Shown here piece by piece: positions 46,601 to 56,166 of a DNA stretch of 64,000 nt; positions within the stretch are counted from its first letter, which is position 1; the number at the start of each line of letters is the position of its first letter. The position numbers and the translations under genes were made by a program. The stretch is from Harmothoe impar (lineage: Eukaryota > Annelida > Polychaeta > Phyllodocida > Polynoidae), in NCBI GenBank assembly GCA_947462335.1, contig OX381704.1, positions 47,186,942 to 47,250,941 of the forward strand, written 5' to 3'. A model generated the notes under the pieces. That model saw only the letters and a program-made list of their open reading frames with translations, was not told the origin of the DNA and ran no database searches.

Positions 46601-48662
46601 TATTTTTCTCCCCGAGAGCCTCATGTCATACTTATAATTATTGCATTTTAACAAGTGTGTTTACAAAAGAATCTTATGTTTTAAAACTAAGAGTAGATAT
46701 CCTTACATTTAGGTATCTGATACAGTTATAATATCACGTGTGTTTAAATATCTAATTATGTATGCATTTTCTCATATCCCCCCTTGATCATGTTCCCAGT
46801 TTCCGGCTGCGGTTCCAGGCGTTGGTCGGGCCACACACCCATGCCACGGACACTGCAATGGATGACTTTTCCCTCAGCCCGGAGTGTTTTGGCCTTGGTA
46901 GGTGTATTTTCGGTCCCTCACCCATAGGGTTCACCAATGACGATGGGGTAGACTGATGGCTGCTAATTGGGGTGGGGTTCAGTCCGTGGTTCAGTGATAG
47001 GGTTAAGTAGGTAAATGATATAGGCCTACAGCCAAAAGTAAGTTTCTCATTTCAAACGACAACATTCTTAAAACTAGTCGTTTGTCCGCCAGGCAAGTTT
47101 ATTCATTTAGATGTAGTATGAGATATCACATATGACTAACCTATGACTAACAAACACTCAGAGTTACCCTTTTGTGTTCCAGGTATCCTGAACATTACAA
47201 ACAACGCCACGGAATACATTGAAAGCGTCTGCAATAAAACTCGTGAGTATCCATAGATAAGATTGAGTTTTGGCTGTATTCAATAAGAATGAAATTCAAC
47301 TCATTTAGTATGCCCACACGAACAATACGGATTGAGCAAAATAATGCCTTCTTGTTTGATTAACTTAATATTCCTTGTGTGCCATCATGAGTGATGTTAG
47401 TTCGAGAAAGTTTGTTTCATAATGCTTCAGAAATACCGTGGTCAGTATACACGTTGGTCCACAGCGGTCGTTATTGCTAATGGTGGCTCCACCTGTTTTA
47501 GTAGAGAAGCACCATATAGCGATAGGAACACCCCTCGGTCCTTTTCCTGAGCTCTTCTAACCACTAGTTTCATACCCCGTTTACTTGTTGTGAAGGTATA
47601 CCATACAATTTACACACCACACTGCCAGCAAGGCTTTCGTAGGGGATGCTGAAGGTGTGGTATCAATTTGCTATTTAGAGATTTTGCGCAGGTGAGGGGT
47701 CGAAATATTTTACCCCCACCCTTCCCCCATATTAAACACAACTGGTAATTAGAAACTACCAGGTCGATATTCTAATAATGAGAACCCCAATCCTGCCCCC
47801 AATCATCCCATTCTTCAACAATTCGTAAATTGTTGGATATGGAGCTGCCTCTGGTAAAGCATCCAGAGAAGGTGTCTGATATAGTGAAGCCAGTGATCAC
47901 TAGGTGGCAGCATGGCGCACCACCATTAACATCAAGTAGTAGATGAAAAGTGGACATTGACACTGGAGGGTGACTGGTGGCTATTCGCACACCTAGGGCG
48001 TATGTTGGACCTCGTCTGCACAATGGTGGTGTGTGGATACAATGGCTGAATGGGGTAGTCCTTATTCGTACACTGAGTAGAGCGTACATCGGTTGTCATA
48101 TCTACACATTAGATGCGTGTAAATAGTGTGCCTTATTCGCTATGGGAACATGCTAATTGGTAAAGGGTGGGGGTAGAAGAGTAGTTATATATGGGGGTTT
48201 CTAACTGTTGTGTGCGGGTATCTATTCATGAATACGTTGTGTAGGCACATGATAAACACATGAACGACCTTTATCACTAAGAGGTATTCATCCCTTGCTG
48301 TTGTGTTCTTGTAAAGGAAAATAACATAGAGATAATACGGTGATAATCCCTGGCCTGCAAAATCGTACTGGGGGAGTTAGCGCATTTATAGCGATTCCCA
48401 AGAGCTGTTCTCACAGGCGGGAGATTTGGAGTAGCTATAATCTGCTTATTATTTATTAAAGTGACAATTATGAATGTAATTATTGTAGTGTATACCTCAT
48501 GACAGCATGTACTTATGTTGCTATTATGTGTTATATTGTTACCTTCCACAGTGGCTGGTGATGGGGAGACATGTTATGACATGGAGACCCTGCTACATGA
48601 CATGCCGACCAAGGTGGCATCGGGTGGAGAGTGCTGGTGGACGGCGTCTGACTTTCTCCACC
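37551..48662 (+). CDS. ALK: ALK/LTK-like receptor tyrosine kinase, partial gene (8 extracellular exons)
   Basis: Spanning entry for eight exons that splice in frame: 37551-37681, 37989-38120, 40605-40754, 41498-41646, 42035-42240, 46800-46897, 47183-47242, 48552-48662. Each is bounded by AG and GT. Domains in order are the end of a MAM domain, an LDL-receptor class A module and a complete second MAM domain, then two linker exons. Among families I know, MAM-LDLa-MAM followed by a glycine-rich region, one membrane helix and a kinase is the ALK/LTK layout. The LDLa segment CDFHKDC..GEDE closely resembles vertebrate ALK, including loss of the usual Asp before the GxDE part. Known role of the family: cell-surface receptor for small secreted ligands in nervous-system and gut development. 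The N-terminus, glycine-rich domain, membrane helix and kinase are not visible here, so kinase activity is inferred from architecture only. A non-kinase MAM/LDLa protein is the main alternative. Confidence 0.72.
37989..38120 (+). CDS. ALK: ALK-like exon: LDL-receptor class A module
   Basis: A symmetric phase 1-1 exon of 132 bp encoding 44 residues, acceptor aaatcag and donor gtaaga. It holds the six cysteines of one LDLa repeat, from CSLNEFMC to QTYC, with the acidic cluster CDFHKDC..GEDE. LDLa modules bind calcium through acidic side chains in this cluster. Here the Asp that usually precedes GSDE is replaced by Gly. Vertebrate ALK also lacks it, which supports the ALK assignment. The phase 1-1 exon is typical of a shuffled extracellular module. 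An element with mariner-like ends (38255-39138) begins 134 bp downstream in the next intron. Confidence 0.85.
38255..39138 (+). mobile_element. 0.88-kb mariner-like shell with different tRNA-like cargo
   Basis: Shares its first ~110 and last ~115 bp with 24184-25601 and is flanked by TA. The interior carries a ~236-bp unit present nearly twice (landmark GGGTTCGCCTCCC at 38442 and 38678). Each has a minus-strand tRNA-like piece (GTGGCACAACGGATCAGCG with GGTGAGTTCAACC). It lies in the ALK-like intron after the LDLa exon. Confidence 0.78.
39141..39342. mobile_element. Hairpin MITE abutting the previous element
   Basis: GAATCACTG...GATCACTGAGGTAACTCTCC on the left is mirrored by GGAGAGTTACCTCAGTGATC...CAGTGATTC on the right. 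The TA at 39139-39140 is both the right target base pair of the preceding element and the left one of this element; another TA follows at 39343. Confidence 0.82.
40045..40604 (+). repeat. 48-bp minisatellite copying the MAM2 splice acceptor and exon start
   Basis: About eleven tandem units run directly into the exon at 40605. Starts of the ATACA landmark are 40081, 40111, 40159, 40215, 40263, 40310, 40358, 40406, 40461, 40509, 40557 and 40605. Most steps are 47-48 bp, two are 55-56 and one is 30. Units at 40111, 40263, 40358 and 40509 repeat the first 19-20 exon bases after a pyrimidine-tract AG. A higher-order period of about 246 bp is also seen (CGAGGATCAGG at 40179 and 40425). From 40418 to the exon the frame is open, and each unit encodes 16 residues resembling RCN..V.V.DTIPERA. 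Confidence 0.9.
40605..40754 (+). CDS. ALK: ALK-like exon: start of second MAM domain
   Basis: A phase 1-1 exon of 150 bp (acceptor tttcag, donor gtaagt). The translation DTIPERARCNFENGYC begins the second MAM domain (consensus C.FE.g.C.W). The conserved Trp after the second Cys is replaced: the sequence reads YCDCQN where ALK has FCGW, so there is an extra cysteine in the motif. It continues TPNWIRHSGQTP and DHTLG, the usual W.r..g.tp...gp..DHT pattern. The intron before it carries about eleven 48-bp units that copy this exon's acceptor and first codons (40045-40604). The true boundary could therefore be at 40509 in some transcripts; 40605 is chosen because it has the best polypyrimidine tract and starts exactly at the MAM linker. 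Confidence 0.8.
41498..41646 (+). CDS. ALK: ALK-like exon: MAM2 middle part 1
   Basis: A 149-bp exon, phase 1 in and phase 0 out (acceptor ttccgcag, donor gtgagg). It encodes GHYVYTKAMEHG..., the gGhYl.v strand found in all MAM domains, then a longer basic stretch, a four-proline run (VLPPPPSE) and SPFYGTCT. The Cys near the end pairs with the LR motif of the next exon, as in ALK (SPCELR). The proline-rich loop looks like a lineage-specific insertion between MAM strands. Confidence 0.78.
42035..42240 (+). CDS. ALK: ALK-like exon: MAM2 middle part 2
   Basis: A 206-bp exon, phase 0 in and phase 2 out (acceptor cttgcag, donor gtaagt). It begins LRLFSHMSLGSISLKVYLEE, which follows the ALK MAM2 core ([21 protein letters not shown] in outline: Leu-Arg, hydrophobic, Gly, Ser-Leu, Val, Glu). 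A longer loop with two-sided Asp/Pro/Gly content and the segment LGEDAWIL follow. The loop is longer than in typical MAM domains. Confidence 0.78.
42390..42700 (+). repeat. Intronic dispersed repeat E, copy 1
   Basis: Blocks GAGATATC...GCTGAGATATTCC, AATAAGCTCTAAAT, AAAAATAACCAAA and AGGTCTGTTTTC occur in the same order and spacing at 45180-45440. Both copies lie in introns of the ALK-like gene. Confidence 0.65.
42726..42821. mobile_element. Hairpin MITE with GAAAACCTCC ends
   Basis: GAAAACCTCCGCGGTGCTGTAGTATTTGCAG... mirrors CTGCAAATACTACAGCTCC..GGAGGTTTTC. The ends resemble the AAAACCTCCG units of the array at 43464-43590. Confidence 0.78.
43076..43150 (+). repeat. tRNA-Arg-like SINE head
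   Basis: GTGTGGCCCAATGGATAAGG is a strong A-box region and GGCTGTTCGAATCCC a strong B box; the body resembles tRNA-Arg. The acceptor ends (GGCTGTG and TTCAAGT) and the anticodon stem do not pair, so it is a tRNA-derived repeat or pseudogene. Confidence 0.65.
43366..43432 (+). repeat. Second tRNA-like SINE head
   Basis: GTGGCTGACCGGTTAGTGTG (A-box-like) and TTGGGTTCGAGTCCCATAA (B box) lie at tRNA spacing. No complete cloverleaf is evident. About 220 bp after the previous tRNA-like unit, same strand. Confidence 0.6.
43464..43590 (+). repeat. ~21-bp tandem array ACAAAACCTCCG..CAGC
   Basis: Six or so degenerate units of (C/A)AAAACCTCCG(C/G)(T/A)CAG followed by CACCCA. It lies just after the tRNA-like segment and shares AAAACCTCCG with the hairpin at 42726. 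Confidence 0.85.
43600..45149. other. Intron without recognisable gene
   Basis: Intronic to the ALK-like gene. Open frames at 44279-44605 and 44332-44574 surround a C9 run and show no domain. Confidence 0.5.
45160..45440 (+). repeat. Intronic dispersed repeat E, copy 2
   Basis: Direct, diverged copy of 42390-42700, about 2.8 kb downstream within the same intron. Confidence 0.65.
46513..46592 (+). repeat. Fragment of the GGTCAAAGAC foldback family
   Basis: GGTCAAAGACGTCACCTGGTCAAAAAAGTCACCCGGCCAAAGAC then GTTACGATCTCATGAGAC. Matches one arm of the foldback at 53070-54107. Confidence 0.7.
46800..46897 (+). CDS. ALK: ALK-like exon: end of second MAM domain
   Basis: A 98-bp exon, phase 2 in and phase 1 out, the same phases as the MAM1 end exon at 37551. 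The acceptor is gttcccag and the donor gtaggt. It encodes FRLRFQALVGP...AMDDFSLSPECFG. The pattern f.l.f.a......iA.DD.sls..C is the conserved end of a MAM domain. It is preceded by a 4.5-kb intron containing repeats and tRNA-like sequences. Confidence 0.8.
47183..47242 (+). CDS. ALK: ALK-like exon: short post-MAM2 linker
   Basis: A 60-bp phase 1-1 exon (acceptor gttccag, donor gtgagt). It encodes ILNITNNATEYIESVCNKT, with three potential N-glycosylation sequons (NIT, NAT, NKT). It lies in the region that in ALK links MAM2 to the glycine-rich domain, which is poorly conserved, so assignment rests on splice phase, spacing and open frame. Confidence 0.62.
48552..48662 (+). CDS. ALK: ALK-like exon: cysteine-containing linker
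   Basis: A 111-bp phase 1-1 exon (acceptor cttccacag, donor gtaagt). It encodes LAGDGETCYDMETLLHDM and ends SGGECWWTASDFLH. Two cysteines and a Trp pair are the notable residues. It occupies the ALK region between MAM2 and the FTTCGASG block. I did not find that next block, nor any glycine-rich, transmembrane or kinase exon, between 48663 and 64000. A small MITE starts 66 bp downstream (48728). Confidence 0.6.
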
Positions 48663-48727
48663 GTAAGTACCTTCTATTCTTATAACAGGTGCCGATCCAC
48701 ATCCCTGCTATGAGGGCGTCCATAGGA

Positions 48728-48912
48728 TGGGACTCCACGACCCGATTTATGTCATCAGATCGGAACTGTCCTTACAAATTGGACCCAAACAGATGTGAAA
48801 AATGCAAATATAAACAAACCCTAACATTTGACCATCCATGTAACCAGGTAACCATGATCTGACAGATTTACTTTTGTGAGAATGGACCATAACATCGGGT
48901 AGTGGGGCCCCA
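48728..48912. mobile_element. MITE with TGGGACTCCAC ends
   Basis: TGGGACTCCACGACCCGAT inverted as ATCGGGTAGTGGGGCCCCA. Shares ends and interior (GAGAATGGACC) with 53070-54107 and 59723-60018. It begins 66 bp after the last recognised ALK-like exon. Confidence 0.75.
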
Positions 48913-51000
48913 GCTATAAATGACATCATGCTATTTTCAAACTACCCCGCCACCCCCACCCCCACCCTCCATTGTAATACGGAAGTGGATGGTATAAACA
49001 TTTCGCCTTCAAGAAGCCGATATCAGCGAACGCAGAGGGAACAATTATGTCAGTTTCTAAAATAAAATCAAGCAGGTGGCGCCATATACAACACCCACGG
49101 CCAGTGTCGGCATCTGGCAGGCACAATATGAACTAAGAGCTGCTCGCTGAACAACTGTCCAGGATTAGCAGGCCTATACATCGGTCTACAACTATTACCA
49201 GCTGGGAGATAATTGTGTATCACTTAGTGTATAAATCTAGGGGAATTCGATAGTATGGATTAATACATCTAAAACAACTTGCCAGAGATATTTATATTTT
49301 AGCTACATTTCGTCGTCTACTGTGTCTGATGACACTCAATGTCTAGGCGTTTGTTATTCTCCTTGATTTAGAATATCATGACTCCCAGATCCCACATTTT
49401 AATCAGATTTAATGATGGATATAACCCACGCACAGCTCCGACGTCTTTTGGGAGAGAACCTGGAGGAAATCTAGCTACTTTTACCTTTTTAGACCACCCC
49501 CAGGTACCACATTAACAAGACTCCGAGTCTCAGCTTGATATCTGGTTCAGGTCCCTGCCTTTATTATGAGAGTAAGTGTATTTTCCCCTCCCCTGAGCAG
49601 TTGCAGCTGGCACTGTGAGCTGCTCCTCGTGTACCAAAGGTCACATTTGAGTATAGCATCAGACTGGCCATTTTGTTAATCCCTTGAGGTACTCACTCCG
49701 GGGTAGGCCCAACCATTTAGATATGAACAGATTTCTGTGTGTCTAGTTTACGATGAGGAAAAACTGTGCGGTATAGAAAACTATGTTCTTCAAGTCGAGA
49801 CAGTCTGTTAGGCTATAACACACGATGGCGGTCAGCCTTGAGACGAGAGCCTGAAGAAAGAGTTTTCTATTGCCTTTATAAAACGTGCTCTATACTTCCG
49901 TCAGTTTCCTCAAAGTCACAAGAGTATCTAGACTTATTGGCTGTCTGATACTGGCGCCATGTACCGTTATTTTATACATAATGTGTAGTTCCATAATCCA
50001 GAAAAAAATATCTCAAAACTTTGCATCCTCGTTTTCCCTAGACCCTATACATCAATAATCAACAGAGAAAAAAACTATATCAGAGAAGTTGGGTCAACAC
50101 CTGCGGCTTCCAGAATATCATGGTGTGTCCATTAGGGGAAGGTAGGACTTTCCTAGCCCCGTGATTCATAGTGCTAATTTGACTAATGTAGAGCTCACGA
50201 GAAATACGCAAATACTACTGCGCAATAACGCATTGGCAAGAATTGAACATTGAACGTTGGTTGGTTGGTTTATCTTGGCAGTTAGAGATGATGGTATTGC
50301 AAGATCCTTGATAATTATGATTGTATCCAAATAATAAACAATTTCCTAAATGGCCTGTGTCTACTAGCATTTTTTTAATGTCAGTTGTCATCCGTCAAAA
50401 CGTAAAATTAAATGCTGAAATAATTGGGTTTCCTCCCTATGGACGAATTCATGGTTTGGCAGACGACAAACGGCCCAATAGCTAGCTTGTGTAGCTAGTG
50501 AACACAACCCTATTTAGACACAGGCCTAATGTCATGCTGAAACAAAAGTAAAGGCGACCTTGATATGTAAAAAAAATGTCGTAAAAAGTTTGAAGTTGAC
50601 ACATGTGTGCTATAGAATCAAATACATTGTGTAACATGAAACTTGCTGCTGCCTACTGCCTTTGACGACCGTGCCCAGCGGCCAATATAGTCTAGCAAGG
50701 TAATTTGTCTGTCGTGATCTGCCAGAATGCAAACCTCCGGTTACAACGCAGACCTCTCCTCTAAGCGCTGTCTCCTCATTTCCTATACAGTATTAGCACG
50801 ATTAGAGTGTGGCTTAAGGACAAGGGAGGGGGAGGGGATCCCATAGCGGACCTAATCTCTTTTCCCTGGGTGCCTAGTTACAGCTTGCAACACTTAGTGC
50901 GGCTAGCTGAGATTCATGGACAGAAAGAACAGTTTTCTACTGGTGCGCTGTTTACCCCCAAACCAATCAGGGGGTACCGTAATGGCTTGCTTAAACCCGC
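48913..51000. other. No recognisable gene
   Basis: Searched for the next ALK-like exon (Cys-Gly-Ala block and glycine-rich domain) without success. A fragment at 50035-50125 matches 18150-18260. Confidence 0.5.
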
Positions 51001-51088
51001 AGATCTTGCTGCACGTCCAGTAACAGTCAGAGTGCAGTCGGGACAGGTACCCAGCTCTATATATATAGGGGCGCTGGGCCTTTAACGG
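51001..51088 (+). repeat. 88-bp direct repeat, left copy
   Basis: From AGATCTTGCTGCACGTCCAG to GGGACAGGTACCCAGCTCTA, then TATATATAGGGGCGCTGGG. Same layout as 52094-52181. It ends exactly where the inserted element starts. Confidence 0.75.
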
Positions 51089-51089
51089 C

Positions 51090-52093
51090 GCCCCAGGTAG
51101 CAAGGGTATATTGGGCCAATGTCGGCAATGATCGACTCCATCGCAATTGTTATACCAACCATGGTCCATTATAAGTAATGCATACATTGGTTCAACATAC
51201 AAATTACAATGATGACCCACCTCTGGCAATTCTGATAATGGGCCATCGCTGGGTTGACTGCTGGCCCAGAGCTGGTCCATGCTTGATATTGTTGATATTG
51301 ACCCAGTGTTGGCCCAGTGTTGGGACACTTCAGGGCCATCATATTAGTTCTGATGTTGGACCAACATCAATTCTATCTACACTTGTCCAATATTGGCTGT
51401 GATCAACACCAGGGGGATTCAATGTTGCCTGAAGAACTTCTTACAGGATGGCTCCTACTTTGCCATCATATTGGGTTATAAACGTGATCCCCAGTGTGCT
51501 CTACACGTTTAAAGGTCAGAGGAAGTTCATGGATGAAATTTGATATCTAAAAGTGCCATTTACTGCATGACACCCGTGGGAATTTGTCAAAAGTAACTTG
51601 AAGACACCTCATATGTGGGTAATGGAGTTAGATAAGTCCTAAATTATAGTAATACAGTTTGTATTATTTCTAACCATTTTGGGATAGAGATCAAGATGGA
51701 TTAAAAAGACAGAAATGGCTTTTTCTAAACTGATGATTCTTGACAGTCATGTCTTAAGTATGCTTGCACATTCAATTATACACATAAACATAATATTGTT
51801 CATTATCAGTAATTGTTGCAGTGGTCCTATATTGAAAATTATATGTTGGGGCGACATATGTATTACAAGGGTGGTCCGATGTCTAATTTCTAACCTCGGA
51901 ATAATGTAAAAACATTTTAATGTCGGCCCAACATTGGGCCAACATGAAATCAATATCCCTTTATCCGAGCATGGGCCATTACTGGGCCAGCGGTCAAACC
52001 AGCGGTGGGCCAATATCAAAATGCCATGATTGGCCCAATTTTAAGTGGTATATTGGCCCAATCATGGCCCAATGTACTTATGTTACCTGGGGC
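51090..52093. mobile_element. 1-kb TIR element rich in GGGCCAA motifs
   Basis: Ends GCCCCAGGTAGCA and TTACCTGGGGC, followed inward by TATATTGGGCCAATG and its inverse. The outer 200-300 bp hold many TTGGCCCA/TGGGCCAA copies; the core is AT-rich. No ORF of note. It lies exactly between two 88-bp direct repeats. Confidence 0.75.
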
Positions 52094-52181
52094 AGGTCTT
52101 GGTACCCTTCCAGCGGCAGTCGGAGTAGACCCGGGACAGGTACTCACCCCTATATAGGGGCGCTGGGGGTTTGAGCGACGG
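52094..52181 (+). repeat. 88-bp direct repeat, right copy
   Basis: AGGTCTTGG...TCCAGCGGCAGTCGGAG...GGGACAGGTACTCACCCC then TATATAGGGGCGCTGGG. Direct repeat of 51001-51088, with scattered substitutions. Confidence 0.75.
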
Positions 52182-52689
52182 ATATTCTGATAAGCGACGG
52201 GGTACAGGGGTCGTGAAATTAGCACTACCGGTAGTAAATTCAATGAGCACATGCCTTGTAAAAGCGCCATGGGTTTACTTGTATTGGAATCTTTCAGAAC
52301 ACCGACGCGTGAAAACGGGCCTATTGAGGCCACTAGCCAGTCTATCGTGTAATCGTGGTTGTTTTGACATACGCTCAGTTACTCGTAGGGTATCTATACC
52401 TATACCACATCAAGAGTGCTATGCTCATTATATTGATGACGATCAACACTTATCACTAGTGGCAGACGAGGGTACTCAGCCGTGACTAAGCCAATATACT
52501 GAGTACAGCGCTCTGGCTATGGTCCAACTGGCTTATGCCACTAGTAGTGATTGTTTTGTATGTGTTATGTGTTAAAAGATATCTACATAGGATTAACCGT
52601 TTTGGGGGATTGGTCTATGAGGGATTCGTACTCCCTAATCCCCTTTGCACACTCTGTCTATTCCTTGTCAGTAAGTTGAAGCCTACTGT

Positions 52690-52851
52690 GAAAGTACTTA
52701 TTTTCTCGGGTGTAAATTTTCGCGCAAGAGTGAAAATCGGCAATTTCGTGGGTATTTATTCCATACTTCTTAAGCATATAACGTTTTCGCGGATTTTTCA
52801 TTTCCGCGAAAATCGCGAATATATATTTACCCAGCGAAATAAAGTACTTTC
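52690..52851. mobile_element. MITE with GAAAGTACTT ends and TTCGCG-rich interior
   Basis: GAAAGTACTTATTTTC inverted as CGAAATAAAGTACTTTC. The interior has repeated TTTTCGCG and CGCGAAAA. Non-coding. Confidence 0.8.
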
Positions 52852-52857
52852 AAAGTA

Positions 52858-52964
52858 TCGTCCACCAAGCTCTGTCGGCCAACTATGTGGCCGATTGGAT
52901 CCCCGACCTGACTAATTTTGTCCCCAATCAGCCACTCAGTCGGCCGACAGAGCTTGGTGGACGA
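52858..52964. mobile_element. Hairpin MITE with TA duplication
   Basis: TCGTCCACCAAGCTCTGTCG inverted perfectly as CGACAGAGCTTGGTGGACGA, flanked by TA on both sides. It starts only six bases after the end of the preceding MITE. Confidence 0.85.
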
Positions 52965-53069
52965 TAGGCTTTACTTCCAAATCAGAGAGGCTTCTGATAA
53001 TGCGCCACAGATAGCCAAAAATGGAGATTGTGTGTGAGGGAAAACAAACCACTAAACTGTGACTATAGC

Positions 53070-54107
53070 TGGGACTCCACTAGCCGATTTTTTGGGTCAT
53101 ATTCACGAACCGATCATATAGGTCTTTACAGTCTGAATAAGTCAAAACAAACATAAATTTCCTATCTGTTATTGTGCATAAATCGGCCGATTAGAGCCCT
53201 TTGAATGGCGAAGCATCCAATAATTGAAAATCAAACCTGTTTGATATGAGATCGGATGCCCAGATCGGCCTGAGATGCAAAATCGGGGCTTAAATCGGGA
53301 CTTGAATTGTGTTACATAGCCTTGGCAATTCTATTTTCTACATTGTTTATAAACAAAGACATCATTTGTAAACATAGTTCCTGTCTGCTTTATATCATTG
53401 TCATGGTATATAACTGAGCCAGATTCGTCAGAATGGCCCCGATCTGAGAACAAAATTGGTTAGTGGAGCCCCACCTTGACGCATAGGGCCCAGTCTCATG
53501 AGTTTGTAACATTTCAAACGTCTTTGACCGGGTGTCGTCTTTGACCGGGTGTCGTCTTTGACCGGGTGTCGTCTTTGACTGGGGAGTAATAAGATGGGAT
53601 AAATGAGGCCTATACAGTAAGGAAATCGGTGAAATACTGCAATAATATGTTAATACAAGTTTGGACACATAAGTAAAATTTTATATATTTATATACTGAG
53701 TTTACTATGCACAGTGCAGCTGTTTAAACTCAAAGTTATATATAAAGTGACGTCTTTGACCGGGCAGAGGGAAATAATAGTATTATGTTCTACTATGCAT
53801 AGTATGCTGAGTATATGAATATAACAAAATTGACTTATGTTGGCTATAAATGTGTATCAATATATGGATGCACTATTTCCCCGCTTTTCTTATTATATAA
53901 GCCTTATTTCTGCCATTTTAATGCTGCCTGGTCAAAGACTACACCGGTCAAAGACTACACCCGGTCAAAGATGACACCCGGTCAAAGACGTTTGAATGGT
54001 TACAAACTCATGAGACTGAGCCATAGGGTTGTTTATATTTATTCTGTTTGGGTCCAATTTGTGAGAATAGGTCCGATCAGATGAGAAAATCGGGTAGTGG
54101 AGTCCCA
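53070..54107. mobile_element. 1-kb foldback element with internal GTCTTTGACCGGGTGTC arrays
   Basis: Ends TGGGACTCCACTAGCCGATT and AATCGGGTAGTGGAGTCCCA. Inner inverted arms (about 53488-53580 and 53926-54020) carry three to four tandem copies of GTCTTTGACCGGGTGTC or its inverse and GAGTTTGTAACATTTCAAACG. Non-coding; the open frames inside are repeat-derived. Confidence 0.8.
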
Positions 54108-55117
54108 CCTTATGGGCCATGAATCCGTCAGTTTTATCGAAAACAGTTATCTCTGCTTCTAATCATGCTAGAGACACAAAATTAGATTCAAAATATACGT
54201 TTTGGAGGTCAAGGAACAGTTTCTGAAAAGCTCAGTGGCAGCCATTCCGAATTATTAATGAGATCCTCTATGAAATATGTCTCAATTGTCACTAATATCC
54301 TTGCAAAGAGTAATTGATATTTTATAGACATGTCATTAAGTTACATTCATACATTATATGTGTAAATTAATGATTGATACAATGTCTAGGATAATAGGTG
54401 GCAGCCATCTTGAATTTTGACAGGGGTAAGTGATAAAAACAGTGCAGGATAGCTGCTGTATCCTGAGATTACAAGCGTTGGCCTTGCACTGATAACTCTA
54501 CAGAGAGACAAACCTTTAGATTCATTGGCTCAATTATGTAATTATGAAGTCATAGATAATTAACTATTATGATAAGGGGATGGCTATTTTGATCTATTGC
54601 AAATGTGAAATATCAATGTGAAACATCACCATCTAAAACTGTTTAAAAGTCCCATTCTGTTATATATTTGCATGACAGTCTATGCTATGAGAGCTTCAAA
54701 TGATAGATACCCATAACTGATCTAAGAACCATTGCTAGAAAATATGAAAACAATTATGATGCAGGATAAGGACTGCATTATGTTTAATCTTTCTGTTCTG
54801 AAGAGCTACTTTCACTGTCATCTATCAATTCAATCAACAACAAAATTTCAGTCAGTATGTGTTGTGTCTGCGGAGGCTGCTAGCTGAGAAGTGGGAGAGT
54901 TCCAGCCCTCTCCAAGCCAGGTCCACTGGTGATGTCATTTCATTGGTTCTCCCTGATTGGTCCACAGTTCACATCCTAGCTCACTGGGTGAGAGGGTCAG
55001 ATATTATCAGTGTAGCAGACAACCTGTATTGATCCAACAGTCCACAATGAACACATCCTGTGAATTGTTAATGATAACACACATGATTATAAACAATGCT
55101 CCAACTTGGCTTCATGT

Positions 55118-56166
55118 TTATATTCCAATATATCCATAGTGATATATTGTCCCGAACAATAATATATGTGTCATTTGTGTAGATAACGATACAGTCAGCG
55201 CCAAGAGATACAGCACTAAAGTGGCATGCAGGAGGATCCTAGTGTCAGCCTGCTCATGGTTTTGAAGAACTTTGACATAGAAACGATTCAATGGATTACT
55301 TATTTTCTGGTGCACCAACAAACCAAGAAAGATGATGCCTGCAGAATGCCCTTGGCATGATACTTATTCAGTATTTTTTCTTGATTGTCTCTGTTGTCTC
55401 TCAGAGGATTTGAGGCTTGGACACTTGTTTTACCAATCACAGCAATAGTAAACACTTTCTTTACCATGTAGAAGACCCTAGAAGATGTTTTGATTATATC
55501 GTTTTGAGATGCCATCAAAGGTTTCTCCATTCAAGAACGATCATCTTTGTATAATGTGCAAAGCATCCATAATGACAGCAGTTGTTCTCCTCAAATGATA
55601 AATCAGAACTAAATTCTATGTTGCATTCTTCCTTTACTGTAGCAGTCAGTCTAGCTTCATTTCCACGTCTCAGTCTGATGTCATCCTGGAAGAGAAATGG
55701 TGGATATTTCTCATATTTCTCATATTTCTCACATGCCTTAGACTAATTCCTCTATGTCAACTTTATCCCCAATGGCAATTAACTGAGACAATCTGTGAAT
55801 CGCGGCTACTTTAGTCTTCTTCCTGTTTGTGTTGGTTTCAAAGGTGGATAGCATAGGACAAACCAGGAAGTTTTTCAAGACAATTCTGCAGTGCTGATAT
55901 TCCAAGCTCTTTGACAAGTATGAGGCACTGTGAAACTTCTGTGGTTGGGGGTTCTTACCAGAAGCAATGTATACGAGATCAAAAGCCTCTGTCTGTAAGT
56001 GATTGATCAAATGATCTTTGACAACAGATAATGCTTTGTCAATCAAAGCTTGATTCTGTGCATTTGCTGAACTGCCAGCTTCATGATGCGTTTCTACTGT
56101 TGAAGTTATGTGCAGTGCATCCTTAAAGATGGTGTCCCAGCTAAAATTCGATGACTTTTTAATCAT
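55118..56166 (-). pseudogene. Decayed transposon-associated gene (multi-copy 'HEEADTR-type' family)
   Basis: Three minus-strand fragments. 55738-56166 (142 codons) contains THHEAGSSANAQ and FDLVYIASGKNP. 55300-55530 is less distinctive. 55118-55321 contains NHEQADTRILLHA. As I recall, a multi-copy family in cnidarian and invertebrate-deuterostome genomes has an upstream THHE...DLV.IASG block and a downstream E/QADTR.LLHA block, then a GADCIVIY.-DT.V-like strand. That last strand is present here in another frame (about 55170-55215), showing a frameshift. The gene is broken and incomplete. The family's biochemical function is not known to me; its copy number suggests mobile-element cargo. It lies between the 300-bp inverted repeats. 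Confidence 0.55.
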
